Source: Clostridium sp. 12(A) | GTDB taxonomy: Bacteria > Bacillota > Clostridia > Lachnospirales > Lachnospiraceae | Assembly (NCBI GenBank): GCA_000526575.1 | Contig: JAGI01000001.1 | Location: 186,001-250,000, forward strand | Length of the DNA stretch: 64,000 nucleotides | Direction of reading: 5' to 3' | Shown: one piece after another, positions 33,692 to 43,855 of the stretch | How the letters are laid out: every line of letters starts with the position of its first letter | Numbering within the stretch: position 1 is the first letter of the stretch | The notes under the pieces: generated by a model | What the model was told of the DNA's origin: nothing | Seen by the model: the letters and a program-made list of their open reading frames with translations, nothing else | Database searches by the model: none | Made by a program: the position numbers and the translations under genes

Positions 33692-33744
33692 AAAAATAGC
33701 CCGATATGGTTTATCCGAAACCATAGCTTCAGGGCTATTTTTAA
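33692..33744 (+). terminator. Terminator of the tricarboxylate operon
   Basis: AAAAATAGCCC and GGGCTATTTTT form the outer stem, with an inner stem TATGGTTT / AAACCATA. Confidence 0.8.
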
Positions 33745-33888
33745 TTGTTTCAAAGATTGTTTTATGGTATCATATTGACATGTTTTTTGGAGATACTTTC
33801 TGTATTAGTATTTTTTATTACTAAATATCTACTAGCTGGTGCGTCTCATTTTATAATCGGGATTCCAGGCTCATAGGAGGAAGAGGGA

Positions 33889-35142
33889 TTGTCAATTGGA
33901 TACGCATGTCAGGTGATAGGAGTTCCGGGAACGGAAACGTCAAGATGTATTTTAAAAAATGCCAGTGAAGATAATTTAAGAAGCTTAATCCATCATAATT
34001 TAAACGCTTTGGATGCCATGCTTCATTATAATATAGAAAACAACATTCATTTTTTCCGTCTCAGTTCAGATATCATTCCCTTTGGTTCCCATCCAGCCAA
34101 TCAGCTGATCTGGTGGGAGGAATTTGAGGAAATGTTTACGGCTCTGGGTGAAAAAATTAAAAATAATAACATCAGAGTGTCCATGCACCCCGGACAGTAT
34201 ACCGTGTTAAATTCCCCGGATTCGTCTACCATTGCCAATGCCATTCTGGATTTAGAGTATCACGACCGTTTTTTAAATGCCCTGGGAATGGATCAAACCA
34301 GCAAGCTGGTGCTTCATATCGGAGGTGTTTATGGAGATAAAAAGGAAGCTTCCAGTCGGTTTGTAGAGAATTACCTGTTGCTTTCTGACTCTATAAGGAG
34401 CCGTTTGATTCTGGAAAATGATGATAAGAGCTATACTGTGGAAGATGTTTTAAATATAGCTTATCAAACGGGTTCTCCGGTGGTCTTTGATAATCTTCAT
34501 AATGCTATTAAACCATCTGAAACGAATTGCACAGAGCAGGAATGGATGCTGGAATGTAAAAAGACCTGGAAAAAGGTGGATGGAAGGCAAAAGATTCATT
34601 ATTCCCAGCAAGGAAAGAATTCCCCGGTGGGCGGACATTCTGAAACCGTATTTCTCCAGCCATTTGAGGACTTCTATCCCCTGGTTCCACAGGAAACAGA
34701 TATTATGCTGGAGGTGAAAGATAAGAATTTATCTGCCAATAAATGCATTAACACTGTTTTCCTCAATGCAAAGGCAGTGGAACTGGAAAAGGAATGGGCA
34801 AGGTATAAATATTATGTCCTCAGCCGTTCGGCAAGAATCTATACAGAGATCAGGCAGCTATTAAAGGATAAGAAAGAGCCGGTTGCAAGAGAGTTCTATA
34901 CCAGAGTGGAAGAGGCCATGCTTCTGCCAGAGGATATGGGAGCGGAGGTCAATGCAGCGGAACATGTGTGGGGGTATATCAGCAAAGAATCCACAAATGC
35001 AGAAAAGAACCGGTATCAAAAGCTTCTGAAGGGATATAAAGAAAATGATAATTCTATTGCTACGGTAAAAAAACATTTATTTACCTGTGCTGTGAAACGT
35101 AATCTGGAATATCTTTTAAATTCGTATTATTTCTATATTTAA
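33889..35142 (+). CDS. uvsE: UV DNA damage endonuclease UvsE
   Basis: A 417-residue TIM-barrel endonuclease that nicks DNA next to UV photoproducts in the alternative excision repair pathway. The start IGYACQVIGVPGT, HFFRLSSDIIPFGSH, RVSMHPGQYTVLNSP, LVLHIGGVYGDK, LILENDDKSYT and VVFDNLHN carry the metal-binding and catalytic residues of the family. The C-terminal 100 residues extend beyond the shortest relatives. The start is TTG behind AGGAGG. It is a single gene, flanked by terminators. Confidence 0.9.
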   Translation: MSIGYACQVIGVPGTETSRCILKNASEDNLRSLIHHNLNALDAMLHYNIENNIHFFRLSSDIIPFGSHPANQLIWWEEFEEMFTALGEKIKNNNIRVSMHPGQYTVLNSPDSSTIANAILDLEYHDRFLNALGMDQTSKLVLHIGGVYGDKKEASSRFVENYLLLSDSIRSRLILENDDKSYTVEDVLNIAYQTGSPVVFDNLHNAIKPSETNCTEQEWMLECKKTWKKVDGRQKIHYSQQGKNSPVGGHSETVFLQPFEDFYPLVPQETDIMLEVKDKNLSANKCINTVFLNAKAVELEKEWARYKYYVLSRSARIYTEIRQLLKDKKEPVAREFYTRVEEAMLLPEDMGAEVNAAEHVWGYISKESTNAEKNRYQKLLKGYKENDNSIATVKKHLFTCAVKRNLEYLLNSYYFYI

Positions 35143-35280
35143 TAATAAGGAGGAAATGCAGCAATAAGAAATTATTTTACCTATTATATATTTCGCATCA
35201 GTTTTACTTTGTGAGCAAAGACTGATATTACACAGAAATTGCGTATAAAAATAAACGCCTGACTCTAAAATCTCTTACTT

Positions 35281-35348
35281 AAAAAGACATTGCCTGGCTC
35301 TTTTTTCACCATTTGGGAATTGAGAAGTCAGGCAGTGTCTTTTTCTTT
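35281..35348 (+). terminator. Terminator between uvsE and leuB
   Basis: AAAAAGACATTGCCTGGCT and AGTCAGGCAGTGTCTTTTT form a long, nearly perfect stem, with T runs after the 3' arm. The rest of the 350-bp gap shows no T-box motif or other leader element. Confidence 0.75.
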
Positions 35349-35417
35349 CATAACCTTAATTCATAGGTTCAATTCCAATCTTATATATTTGTTTCCAGTA
35401 AAAATATTTAATTTTAG

Positions 35418-35446
35418 TTGAAAAATATCATTAAATGTTCTATTAT
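35418..35446 (+). promoter_or_regulatory. Promoter of the leuB operon
   Basis: TTGAAA (35418-35423) and TATTAT (35441-35446) are 17 bp apart, 49 bp before the preferred ATG of leuB. The longest open frame starts with the TTG of this -35 box and is therefore not used. Confidence 0.7.
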
Positions 35447-35495
35447 GAGAAGAAATACATCAGCAAAGTACAGTGATATAGAGGGAGAAGACGAG

Positions 35496-36584
35496 ATGAA
35501 TTACAACATTGCAGTGATCCCTGGCGACGGGATCGGGCCTGAAATCATTGGAGAAGCCAGGAAGGTCCTAGATAAAGTGGGAAGTGTATACGGTCATGAT
35601 TTCCTATATAAGGAAGTTTTGATGGGTGGTATCTCCATTGATACGTATGGAGTCCCTCTCACAGAGGAAGCGTTGGAAACAGCAAAAAATAGTGATTCCG
35701 TTCTCCTTGGCGCAGTCGGCGGAGATGTGGGAAATTCAAAATGGTACGATGTGGCACCGAATCTGAGACCGGAAGCGGGGCTATTATCCATTCGCAAAGG
35801 TCTTAATTTATTTGCAAACATCAGACCGGCTTACCTCTATAAAGAACTGGCAGCAGCCTGCCCCTTAAAAGAAGAGATCATTGGTGATGGCTTTGACATG
35901 GTAATCATGAGAGAGCTTACAGGCGGGCTTTACTTTGGAGACCGTTTTACAAAAGAAGTGGACGGTGTAATGACAGCCGTTGATACGCTTACTTATAATG
36001 AAACAGAAATCAGACGAATTGCTATCAAAGCATTTGAAATTGCTATGAAGCGTAAAAAACAGGTCATCAGCGTGGATAAGGCCAATGTGCTGGATTCCTC
36101 CAGACTTTGGCGCAAGGTAGTGGAAGAGGTAGCAAAGGATTATCCGGAAGTTACCTTAAGCCATATGCTGGTAGACAATTGTGCCATGCAGCTAGTTATG
36201 AACCCAGGACAGTTTGACGTGATCCTCACAGAAAACATGTTTGGAGATATCTTATCCGACGAGGCCAGTATGATCACAGGGTCCATCGGAATGCTTTCAT
36301 CAGCCAGTATGAATGAAAGCAAATTCGGTATGTATGAACCAAGTCACGGTTCGGCTCCGGATATTGCAGGAAAAAACATTGCAAACCCCATTGCAACCAT
36401 TCTTTCAGCCGCTATGATGCTCCGTTATTCCTTTGATTTAGATGAGGAAGCGAAAGCAATGGAAAAAGCGGTGGAAGCGGTATTACAGGAAGGATACCGG
36501 ACCGGAGATATTTTCTCGGAAGGAAACATAAGAGTATCCACCACTGAAATGGGAGACTTAATCGCAGAGCGAATCAGCAAATAA
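35496..36584 (+). CDS. leuB: 3-isopropylmalate dehydrogenase
   Basis: A 362-residue enzyme of leucine biosynthesis that oxidises and decarboxylates 3-isopropylmalate with NAD. Family motifs are [17 protein letters not shown], the substrate loop [18 protein letters not shown], the catalytic-lysine region [16 protein letters not shown], and [17 protein letters not shown] 35496 has GGGAG nine bases upstream, in agreement with the promoter. No leuA, leuC or leuD is present nearby. It heads a six-gene biosynthesis run with ilvD next. Confidence 0.9.
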   Translation: MNYNIAVIPGDGIGPEIIGEARKVLDKVGSVYGHDFLYKEVLMGGISIDTYGVPLTEEALETAKNSDSVLLGAVGGDVGNSKWYDVAPNLRPEAGLLSIRKGLNLFANIRPAYLYKELAAACPLKEEIIGDGFDMVIMRELTGGLYFGDRFTKEVDGVMTAVDTLTYNETEIRRIAIKAFEIAMKRKKQVISVDKANVLDSSRLWRKVVEEVAKDYPEVTLSHMLVDNCAMQLVMNPGQFDVILTENMFGDILSDEASMITGSIGMLSSASMNESKFGMYEPSHGSAPDIAGKNIANPIATILSAAMMLRYSFDLDEEAKAMEKAVEAVLQEGYRTGDIFSEGNIRVSTTEMGDLIAERISK

Positions 36585-36675
36585 ATGCCAACATTGCCGG
36601 AAGAGGAAAAACCCATGGTTTTACCCCTCTCCCGGATTTCCATATAATCAGAAAATAAAAAGGAGTGTGCAGCAG

Positions 36676-38337
36676 ATGAAGAGTGACTCAGTAAAAAAAG
36701 GAATGCAGCAGGCACCTCATCGTTCCCTGTTTCATGCGCTGGGAATGACAGAGGAAGAGATGGAGAAACCTTTAATTGGAATCGTCAGTTCATATAATGA
36801 AATCGTCCCAGGCCATATGAACCTGGATAAAATTACAGCTGCGGTCAAGATGGGTGTTGCTATGGCAGGCGGTAACCCGGTTATGGTACCAGCCATTGCT
36901 GTCTGCGACGGAATTGCCATGGGACATATCGGAATGAAATATTCCCTGGTTACCAGAGACTTAGTAGCCGATTCCACCGAATGTCTGGCCAGAGCCCACG
37001 CCTTTGATGCCCTGGTTATGATTCCTAACTGTGATAAGAATGTCCCTGGACTTTTAATGGCAGCAGCCCGCATTAATGTACCCACAGTGTTCGTCAGTGG
37101 CGGACCAATGTTAGCTGGCCGTGTGCATGGACACAGAACCAGTCTTTCCAGCATGTTTGAGGCAGTAGGTGCCTATACCGCAGGAAAGATGACAGAAGAG
37201 GAAGTAAAGGAATACGAACAGAGCGCATGTCCGACCTGCGGCTCCTGTTCCGGTATGTATACGGCAAACAGCATGAACTGCTTAACAGAGGTCCTTGGTA
37301 TGGGACTTCGGGGAAATGGAACCATTCCAGCCGTTTATTCCGATCGTATCAAGCTGGCAAAGCACGCAGGAATGGCTGTTATGGATATGCTTGAGAAGAA
37401 TATCCGTCCAAGAGATATTATGACGGAAAAATCCTTCCGCAATGCCCTTGTTATGGATATGGCACTGGGATGCAGCACCAACAGCATGCTTCACCTTCCA
37501 GCCATTGCCCATGAAGCGGGAATTGATCTTAATCTGGAGATCGCAAATGAGATCAGCAATAAAACACCAAACCTGTGCCACCTTGCACCGGCTGGCCCTA
37601 CTTATATAGAAGATTTACATGAAGCAGGTGGTATTTACGCGGTTATGAATGAGATCAGCAAGCTGGGACTTTTAGACTTAGACTGCATGACGGTAACTGG
37701 TAAGACCGTAGGCGAGAATATTAAGGGCTGTGTAAACAGAAATCCAGAGGTCATTCGCACGGTAGAAAATCCTTACAGCAAGACTGGTGGAATTGCCATA
37801 TTAAAAGGAAACTTAGCTCCTGATACGGCAGTGGTAAAACGTTCAGCAGTAGCACCTGAGATGTTAAAGCATGAAGGTCCTGCACGCGTGTTCGACTGCG
37901 AAGAAGATGCCATTGAAGCTATTAAGGGTGGAAAAATTGTGTCAGGTGATGTCGTGGTCATCCGCTACGAAGGACCAAAGGGAGGCCCTGGCATGAGAGA
38001 GATGTTAAATCCAACCTCAGCCATTGCCGGTATGGGACTTGGCTCGACCGTAGCCCTCATTACCGATGGCCGTTTCAGCGGAGCCTCCAGAGGAGCTTCC
38101 ATCGGCCATGCCTGTCCCGAAGCAGCGGTGGGAGGTCCCATTGCTCTTGTAGAAGAGGGAGATATCATTTCCATAGACATCGACAACTGCAAGCTTGATG
38201 TGCTGGTGTCCGATGAAGAGATGGCAGCCAGAAAGGAAAAATGGCAGCCAAGAAAGCCACAGGTAACCACAGGATATCTGGCCCGTTATGCGGCCATGGC
38301 AGCCCCGGCCAGCCGGGGAGCAATTCTTGAAGTATAA
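36676..38337 (+). CDS. ilvD: Dihydroxy-acid dehydratase
   Basis: A 553-residue iron-sulfur dehydratase that makes the 2-keto acids of valine and isoleucine. Cluster and active-site cysteines are in [12 protein letters not shown] and [19 protein letters not shown], and the C-terminal signature [21 protein letters not shown] is clear. ATG 36676 lies 10 bases after AGGAG; the GTG at 36667 is too close. The 91-bp gap after leuB contains a hairpin (CCGG..CCGG arms around ACCCATGGTT) of uncertain meaning. It is followed after 16 bp by ilvB. Confidence 0.93.
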   Translation: MKSDSVKKGMQQAPHRSLFHALGMTEEEMEKPLIGIVSSYNEIVPGHMNLDKITAAVKMGVAMAGGNPVMVPAIAVCDGIAMGHIGMKYSLVTRDLVADSTECLARAHAFDALVMIPNCDKNVPGLLMAAARINVPTVFVSGGPMLAGRVHGHRTSLSSMFEAVGAYTAGKMTEEEVKEYEQSACPTCGSCSGMYTANSMNCLTEVLGMGLRGNGTIPAVYSDRIKLAKHAGMAVMDMLEKNIRPRDIMTEKSFRNALVMDMALGCSTNSMLHLPAIAHEAGIDLNLEIANEISNKTPNLCHLAPAGPTYIEDLHEAGGIYAVMNEISKLGLLDLDCMTVTGKTVGENIKGCVNRNPEVIRTVENPYSKTGGIAILKGNLAPDTAVVKRSAVAPEMLKHEGPARVFDCEEDAIEAIKGGKIVSGDVVVIRYEGPKGGPGMREMLNPTSAIAGMGLGSTVALITDGRFSGASRGASIGHACPEAAVGGPIALVEEGDIISIDIDNCKLDVLVSDEEMAARKEKWQPRKPQVTTGYLARYAAMAAPASRGAILEV

Positions 38338-38353
38338 AGAAAAGGAGCGGCCT

Positions 38354-40033
38354 ATGAAGACATTGACAGGAGCAGAGATTGTAATCGAATGCTTAAAAGA
38401 GCAGAAGGTGGATACGGTTTTTGGGTATCCGGGAGGCTCGATCCTGAACATTTACGATGCCCTTTATAAGCATCAGGATGAAATCAACCACATCCTTACA
38501 GCCCATGAGCAGGGAGCGGCCCATGCGGCAGACGGATATTCCAGAGCAACCGGCAAGGTGGGAGTCTGTATGGCAACCTCAGGTCCTGGAGCTACCAACC
38601 TTGTTACAGGAATTGCAACGGCTTACATGGATTCTATCCCCATGGTTGCCATCACCTGTAACGTGGCCCTTCCACTTCTTGGGCGGGATAGTTTTCAGGA
38701 AATCGATATAACTGGCGTAACCATGCCGATTACCAAATATAATTTTATTGTGAAGGATATCACAAAGCTTGCAGATACCATTCGCAGGGCCTTTGCAATC
38801 GCCCAGACAGGGAGACCTGGCCCGGTTCTCGTTGATATCACAAAGGATGTAACAGCAGCCTCCTTTGATTATGAATACAAGGAACCAAAGCCAATCGTCC
38901 GCCAGGAGGATACCATTACAGAGGAAGACTTAGAAACAGCTCTGACCATGATTCGTAAATCCCAGAAGCCATATATCTTCGTAGGCGGCGGAGCGATCAT
39001 TGCCGGTGCCGAGGAAGAGCTTTCTTCCTTTGCCCATAAGATTCAGGCTCCGGTAGCTGACAGTCTCATGGGAAAGGGTGCCTATGACGGGACCGATGAG
39101 CTTTATACGGGAATGGTAGGAATGCATGGAACCAAGACTTCCAATCTGGGAATCACGGAATGTGACCTTTTAATTGTTATTGGGGCCAGATTCAGTGACC
39201 GCGTAGTAGGAAAGGCATCGAAGTTCGCCCGCAATGCAAAGATTCTTCAGTTTGATGTAGATCCGGCTGAGATCAACAAAAACATTAAGACACATGCAAG
39301 CGTAGTGGGAGATGTAAAATCCATTTTAAGAAAGTTAAATGTAAGACTGGACCCAATAAACCACGAAGAGTGGGTGGCTCATATTGAGCGGTTAAAAGAT
39401 ATGTACCCCATGCGGTATGAAAAGAGTATCTTAACTGGTCCATTTATTATAGAAAAGATTTATGAGGTGACTGGCGGAGACGCTGTCATTGCTACTGAGG
39501 TAGGCCAGCATCAGATGTGGGCGGCTCAGTACTACCAGTACAAATATCCGAGAAGCTTTATTACCTCCGGAGGCCTTGGAACCATGGGCTACGGACTTGG
39601 TGCCGCCATGGGTGCCAAGATGGGAGTGAAGGATAAGGTAGTTATTAACATAGCAGGAGACGGATGCTTTCGAATGAATTTCAATGAGATTGCCACTGCC
39701 ACCCGTTACAACATCCCCATTATTCAAATCGTTTTAAACAACCACGTACTTGGCATGGTCCGCCAGTGGCAGACCTTATTCTATGGAAAGAGATATTCCC
39801 ATACCGAATTAAATGACCAGGTAGATTTTGTTAAGATAGCAGAAGGAATGGGAGCAAAGGCATACCGGGTAACCAGCAAAGAGGAATTCGAGCCGGTACT
39901 TCGGGAAGCCATTGCCTTAAACGTTCCTGTTGTTATAGATTGTCAGATTCACTGCGATGATAAGGTATTCCCTATGGTATCACCGGGGGCGCCCATTGAA
40001 GAGGTATTTGACGCAGAAGATCTAAAGATATAG
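38354..40033 (+). CDS. ilvB: Acetolactate synthase, catalytic subunit
   Basis: A 559-residue thiamine-diphosphate enzyme. Motifs include VFGYPGGSILNIYDAL, the catalytic glutamate in AHEQGAAHAADGYSRATGK, and the cofactor-binding NIAGDGCFRMNFNEIATATRYNIPIIQIVLNN. Acetolactate synthase makes acetolactate or acetohydroxybutyrate for branched-chain amino acids. ATG 38354 has AAGGAGCGG before it. No ilvN regulatory subunit is adjacent, unlike most biosynthetic operons. Confidence 0.92.
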   Translation: MKTLTGAEIVIECLKEQKVDTVFGYPGGSILNIYDALYKHQDEINHILTAHEQGAAHAADGYSRATGKVGVCMATSGPGATNLVTGIATAYMDSIPMVAITCNVALPLLGRDSFQEIDITGVTMPITKYNFIVKDITKLADTIRRAFAIAQTGRPGPVLVDITKDVTAASFDYEYKEPKPIVRQEDTITEEDLETALTMIRKSQKPYIFVGGGAIIAGAEEELSSFAHKIQAPVADSLMGKGAYDGTDELYTGMVGMHGTKTSNLGITECDLLIVIGARFSDRVVGKASKFARNAKILQFDVDPAEINKNIKTHASVVGDVKSILRKLNVRLDPINHEEWVAHIERLKDMYPMRYEKSILTGPFIIEKIYEVTGGDAVIATEVGQHQMWAAQYYQYKYPRSFITSGGLGTMGYGLGAAMGAKMGVKDKVVINIAGDGCFRMNFNEIATATRYNIPIIQIVLNNHVLGMVRQWQTLFYGKRYSHTELNDQVDFVKIAEGMGAKAYRVTSKEEFEPVLREAIALNVPVVIDCQIHCDDKVFPMVSPGAPIEEVFDAEDLKI

Positions 40034-40064
40034 CTGAGAGCTATGAAAAAGAGGAGGAAGAGAT

Positions 40065-41150
40065 ATGAGCAGAGTGTTTAATTTTTCCGCAGGACCAGCC
40101 GTTCTGCCGGAGGAAGTCTTAAGAGAAGCAGCAGCAGAGATGATGGATTATAAGGGCTGTGGTATGTCCGTTATGGAGATGAGCCACCGATCTAAAATGT
40201 TTGAATCCATCATCGGAGAAGCAGAAGCTGATCTTAGGGAATTACTTAACATTCCGGACAATTACAAGGTCTTATTTTTACAGGGAGGTGCATCCCAGCA
40301 GTTTGCCATGGTTCCGATGAACCTTTTTAAGAATCGCGTAGGCGATTATATCATCACCGGAATGTGGGCAAAAAAGGCATACCAGGAAGCTTCGCTTTAT
40401 GGAAAAGCCAATGCAGTTGCATCCAGCGCCGACAAGACCTTCAGTTATATCCCGGATGTTTCGGATCTGCCGATCTCAGAGGATGCAGACTACGTATATA
40501 TCTGTGAAAACAACACCATTTATGGAACGAAATATAAGACACTTCCTAACACAAAGGGAAAACCCTTAGTAGCTGACCTCTCCTCCTGTTTCTTATCCGA
40601 ACCTGTTGACGTTTCCAAGTACGGCATGATCTTTGCAGGAGTACAAAAGAATGTAGGGCCTGCAGGCGTAGTCATCGCTATCATCCGTGAGGATCTGATT
40701 ACGGAAGATGTGCTGCCGGGAACTCCTACCATGCTGCGTTATAAGACCCATTTAGATGCAGGCTCTCTTTATAATACACCGCCTGCATACGGTATCTACA
40801 TTTGCGGCAAGGTGTTCAAATGGTTAAAGAATTTAGGCGGCCTGGAAGCCATGAAAGAAATAAATGAAAAGAAGGCAGCCATCTTATATGATTTCCTGGA
40901 TCAGAGCAAGATGTTTAAGGGAACTGTAGAGAAGAAGGACCGTTCTCTTATGAACGTACCGTTTGTTACCGGCGATGATGAGCTTGATGCTCTCTTTGTG
41001 AAAGAATCAAAGGCAGCAGGCTTTGAAAACTTAAAAGGCCACAGAAGCGTAGGCGGAATGCGCGCCAGCATCTATAACGCCATGCCAACAGAAGGCGTAG
41101 AGAAGTTAGTGGCATTTATGAAGGATTTCGAGGAAAAGCACGCCAAATAG
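40065..41150 (+). CDS. serC: Phosphoserine aminotransferase
   Basis: A 361-residue pyridoxal-phosphate enzyme converting 3-phosphohydroxypyruvate and glutamate to phosphoserine. The N-terminal RVFNFSAGPAVLPEEVL, LFLQGGASQQFAMVPMNL and the Schiff-base lysine region FAGVQKNVGPAGVVIA are diagnostic, and HRSVGGMRASIYNAMP ends the protein. It follows ilvB by 31 bp and precedes serA by 22 bp, so it is part of one transcript. Confidence 0.93.
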   Translation: MSRVFNFSAGPAVLPEEVLREAAAEMMDYKGCGMSVMEMSHRSKMFESIIGEAEADLRELLNIPDNYKVLFLQGGASQQFAMVPMNLFKNRVGDYIITGMWAKKAYQEASLYGKANAVASSADKTFSYIPDVSDLPISEDADYVYICENNTIYGTKYKTLPNTKGKPLVADLSSCFLSEPVDVSKYGMIFAGVQKNVGPAGVVIAIIREDLITEDVLPGTPTMLRYKTHLDAGSLYNTPPAYGIYICGKVFKWLKNLGGLEAMKEINEKKAAILYDFLDQSKMFKGTVEKKDRSLMNVPFVTGDDELDALFVKESKAAGFENLKGHRSVGGMRASIYNAMPTEGVEKLVAFMKDFEEKHAK

Positions 41151-41172
41151 GCAAGCGGGAAGGAGACAGGAA

Positions 41173-42339
41173 ATGAAGAAAATGATTCATTGTTTAAATG
41201 AGATATCCCCCTGCGGAACTGCATTATTGACAGAGGAATATACATTAACTAAGGATATAAAGGAAGCACAGGGGGTATTGGTCCGCAGCGCTTCCATGCA
41301 TGAGATGGAGCTGCCGGAAGGGCTTTTAGCCATCGCCAGAGCCGGAGCAGGTGTAAACAACATTCCCCTAGATGCCTGTGCGGCTGAGGGAATCGTGGTA
41401 TTTAACACACCAGGTGCCAATGCAAACGGAGTAAAGGAGCTGGTAATTGCCGGCTTACTCCTGGCTTCCCGTGATATTACAGGAGGTATTGACTGGTGTA
41501 AGGCAAACGCAGAGGATGAGAACATTGCAAAATCTGCGGAAAAGGCAAAGAAAGCATTTGCAGGCTGTGAGATCAAGGGTAAAAAGCTTGGTGTCGTTGG
41601 CCTTGGTGCCATTGGTGCAGAAGTTGCCAATGCCTGTTCTTCCCTTGGTATGGAGGTTTATGGATACGATCCCTTCCTTTCTGTCAATGCGGCATGGGGA
41701 CTTTCCAGAAACATCAGACATATCACTTCCTTAGATACCATTTACAAAGAGTGCGATTACATTACGGTTCACGTGCCGCTCATTGATTCCACCAAAGGAA
41801 TGATCAATAAAGCAGCCTTTGATACCATGAAGGACGGTGTGGTCATCTTAAACTTTGCCAGAGACATTCTGGTAAATGAAGAGGATATGAAGACAGCCTT
41901 AGAGTCTGGTAAAGTGAAGAAATACGTTACCGATTTCCCAAATGTAACCTCCGCCCATTTAGAGGGAGCCATCGTGATTCCTCACTTAGGTGCTTCTACA
42001 GAAGAATCTGAGGATAACTGTGCAAAGATGGCAGTGGAAGAGATCATGGATTACATTGATAACGGTAACATCCGCAATTCTGTTAATTTCCCTGCCTGTG
42101 ACATGGGAATCTGCAGAGCGGAGAGCCGTATCGCAGTCCTTCATCTGAACATTCCAAACATGATCGGACAGATTACAGGAACACTTGCAGCTGGTGATGT
42201 AAATATTACGGATATGACAAATAAGAGCCGTGAAAAATATGCATACACCCTAATTGACTTAGAAAAAACACCGGATGCCATGAGCATTCAGAAGTTAAAT
42301 GCCATTAAGGGCGTTTTACGGGTGCGGGTGATCAAATAA
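41173..42339 (+). CDS. serA: D-3-phosphoglycerate dehydrogenase with ACT domain
   Basis: A 388-residue enzyme catalysing the first step of serine synthesis. The substrate-domain patch is RAGAGVNNIPLDACAAEGIVVFNTPGANANGVKEL, the NAD-binding loop KKLGVVGLGAIGAEVANACSSLGMEVYGYDP, and the catalytic region DYITVHVPLIDSTKGMINKAAFD. A C-terminal ACT-like domain (AVLHLNIPNMIGQITGTLAAGDVNITDM) suggests serine feedback. It is between serC and the DUF1015 gene, nine bases from the latter. Confidence 0.92.
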   Translation: MKKMIHCLNEISPCGTALLTEEYTLTKDIKEAQGVLVRSASMHEMELPEGLLAIARAGAGVNNIPLDACAAEGIVVFNTPGANANGVKELVIAGLLLASRDITGGIDWCKANAEDENIAKSAEKAKKAFAGCEIKGKKLGVVGLGAIGAEVANACSSLGMEVYGYDPFLSVNAAWGLSRNIRHITSLDTIYKECDYITVHVPLIDSTKGMINKAAFDTMKDGVVILNFARDILVNEEDMKTALESGKVKKYVTDFPNVTSAHLEGAIVIPHLGASTEESEDNCAKMAVEEIMDYIDNGNIRNSVNFPACDMGICRAESRIAVLHLNIPNMIGQITGTLAAGDVNITDMTNKSREKYAYTLIDLEKTPDAMSIQKLNAIKGVLRVRVIK

Positions 42340-42348
42340 GGAGGAACT

Positions 42349-43593
42349 ATGGCCATTGTAAAACCATTTCAATGTGTAAGGCCGGATGAAGCGAGTGCTC
42401 ATCTGGTGGCAGCTCTTCCTTACGATGTATATAACCGGAAAGAGGCGTGTGAAATTACAGCCGCAAATCCGAAGTCATTTCTTAATATCGACAGACCGGA
42501 AACCCAGTTTTCCGATGATGTGGATACGTATGACAGCCGGGTTTATGAAAAGGCCAGAGAGCTTTTAAATGCCTGGGTTTCGGACGGAACTTTATTAAAG
42601 GATAACAGGGAAGCTTACTATATTTATGAGCTTGTCATGAACGGAAGGAGCCAGACCGGAATCGTGGCCTGCTCCTCCATTGATGATTATGCACAGGGTA
42701 TCATTAAAAAGCATGAGAATACAAGGGAAGAAAAGGAACTGGACCGGATTTGCCACGTAGACCGGACCGATGCCCAGACTGGCCCTATCTTCCTTGCTTA
42801 CCGCTCAAAGAAAGCCATCAATGAAATCGTGGAGCGTGTCACTGCCACAAAGCCGCTCTATGATTTTACCGCAGAGGATGGAGTCAGCCATAAGATATGG
42901 CAGGTTTCTGATGCGGAGACCGTTTCAGAGATTGAACAGGCATTTCAGGGTGTTCCATCTACCTATATCGCAGACGGACACCATAGAGCAGCCTCTGCTG
43001 TGAAGGTAGGATTAAAGAGAAGAGATGAAAATCCAGGCTATACAGGAGAGGAACCATTTAACTTTTTCCTTTCTGTTCTTTTTCCTGATGAACAGCTTAT
43101 GATTATGCCTTATAACCGTGTGGTAAAGGATTTAAACGGGCTTTCTGAGGAGGAGTATTTAAAGCAGGTGAAGGAAGCTTTTGTTGTGGAAGCTGTAGGA
43201 GATGATGCTTACTCACCGGATACCAAGGGAAGCTTTGGTATGTATTTAAATAAGAAGTGGTACCGTCTTACCATCAAGGATTCCTTCGTATCAAAGGATC
43301 CGGTAAAAGGTCTTGATGTGTCTCTTCTTCAGGATCATCTGTTAAATCCGGTTCTTGGTGTGAAAGACCCAAGAATTGATAAGCGGATTGATTTCATCGG
43401 AGGAATCCGGGGACTGAAGGAGCTGGAAAAACGTTGCGGAGAAGATATGACCGTGGCATTTTCCATGTACCCTACCTCCATTGAGGAGCTGTTCCAGGTG
43501 GCAGATGCAGGACTATTAATGCCTCCGAAATCTACCTGGTTTGAGCCGAAGCTGCGGAGTGGGTTGTTTATTCATCCTTTGACTGCATTTTAA
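42349..43593 (+). CDS. DUF1015 family protein, serine-operon partner
   Basis: A 414-residue soluble protein of the DUF1015 family. Seen are IVKPFQCVRPDEASAHLVAALPYDVYN at the start, a DGHHRAASA motif near 203 resembling that of ParB/sulfiredoxin-fold serine kinases, and a C-terminal KSTWFEPKLRSGLFIHPL. It lies nine bases after serA with a TAAGGAGG site. Its constant pairing with serC-serA suggests a task in phosphoserine or serine metabolism, such as kinase or phosphatase, particularly since no serB is present in the window. No activity is established by the sequence. Confidence 0.75.
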   Translation: MAIVKPFQCVRPDEASAHLVAALPYDVYNRKEACEITAANPKSFLNIDRPETQFSDDVDTYDSRVYEKARELLNAWVSDGTLLKDNREAYYIYELVMNGRSQTGIVACSSIDDYAQGIIKKHENTREEKELDRICHVDRTDAQTGPIFLAYRSKKAINEIVERVTATKPLYDFTAEDGVSHKIWQVSDAETVSEIEQAFQGVPSTYIADGHHRAASAVKVGLKRRDENPGYTGEEPFNFFLSVLFPDEQLMIMPYNRVVKDLNGLSEEEYLKQVKEAFVVEAVGDDAYSPDTKGSFGMYLNKKWYRLTIKDSFVSKDPVKGLDVSLLQDHLLNPVLGVKDPRIDKRIDFIGGIRGLKELEKRCGEDMTVAFSMYPTSIEELFQVADAGLLMPPKSTWFEPKLRSGLFIHPLTAF

Positions 43594-43610
43594 ACAGAAT
43601 ATATTATAAT

Positions 43611-43646
43611 AAAAAAGAATCCTGATTTTCAGGGTTCTTTTTTTTG
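43611..43646 (+). terminator. Terminator of the amino acid biosynthesis operon
   Basis: AAAGAATCCTGA and TCAGGGTTCTTT pair with a wobble, followed by a run of T residues. Confidence 0.75.
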
Positions 43647-43855
43647 TGCGACCTTACCACCACTTTATTGTGCTTATGATATACAGTGAAATTTTTATCT
43701 TTAAAAAGAGAACGAACATGGAAAGTGGTATAAATGACTCAGAAAAATTAATGCAAAACATGGTCAATCGTGATATGGCATTGCATTGGTTTTCTGACCA
43801 GTCAACAATGTCTAAGATGTTCTACAGATAAGATATAGACCTTGAATGCGCAGTT

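Noticed and set aside
35143-35417. T-box or other riboswitch before leuB
   Set aside because: A terminator-like hairpin is present, but no T-box consensus or specifier loop was seen, and the promoter lies after the hairpin rather than before it.
35418-35495. Longer N-terminus of leuB starting at 35418
   Set aside because: The TTG belongs to the -35 box TTGAAA, and the added residues do not resemble isopropylmalate dehydrogenase.
36585-36675. Hairpin between leuB and ilvD as a terminator
   Set aside because: The arms pair imperfectly and no T run follows, so it is not called a terminator; a role in mRNA processing is possible.
41187-41721. Antisense open frames in serA and similar ones in leuB, ilvD and ilvB
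   Set aside because: They mirror the codon pattern of strong genes on the plus strand and have no ribosome binding sites or recognisable domains.
43646-43831. Open frame of 61 codons before the pectinase gene
   Set aside because: It begins in the T tract of a terminator, has no good ribosome binding site and no recognisable product; even the inner ATG at 43718 is weak.
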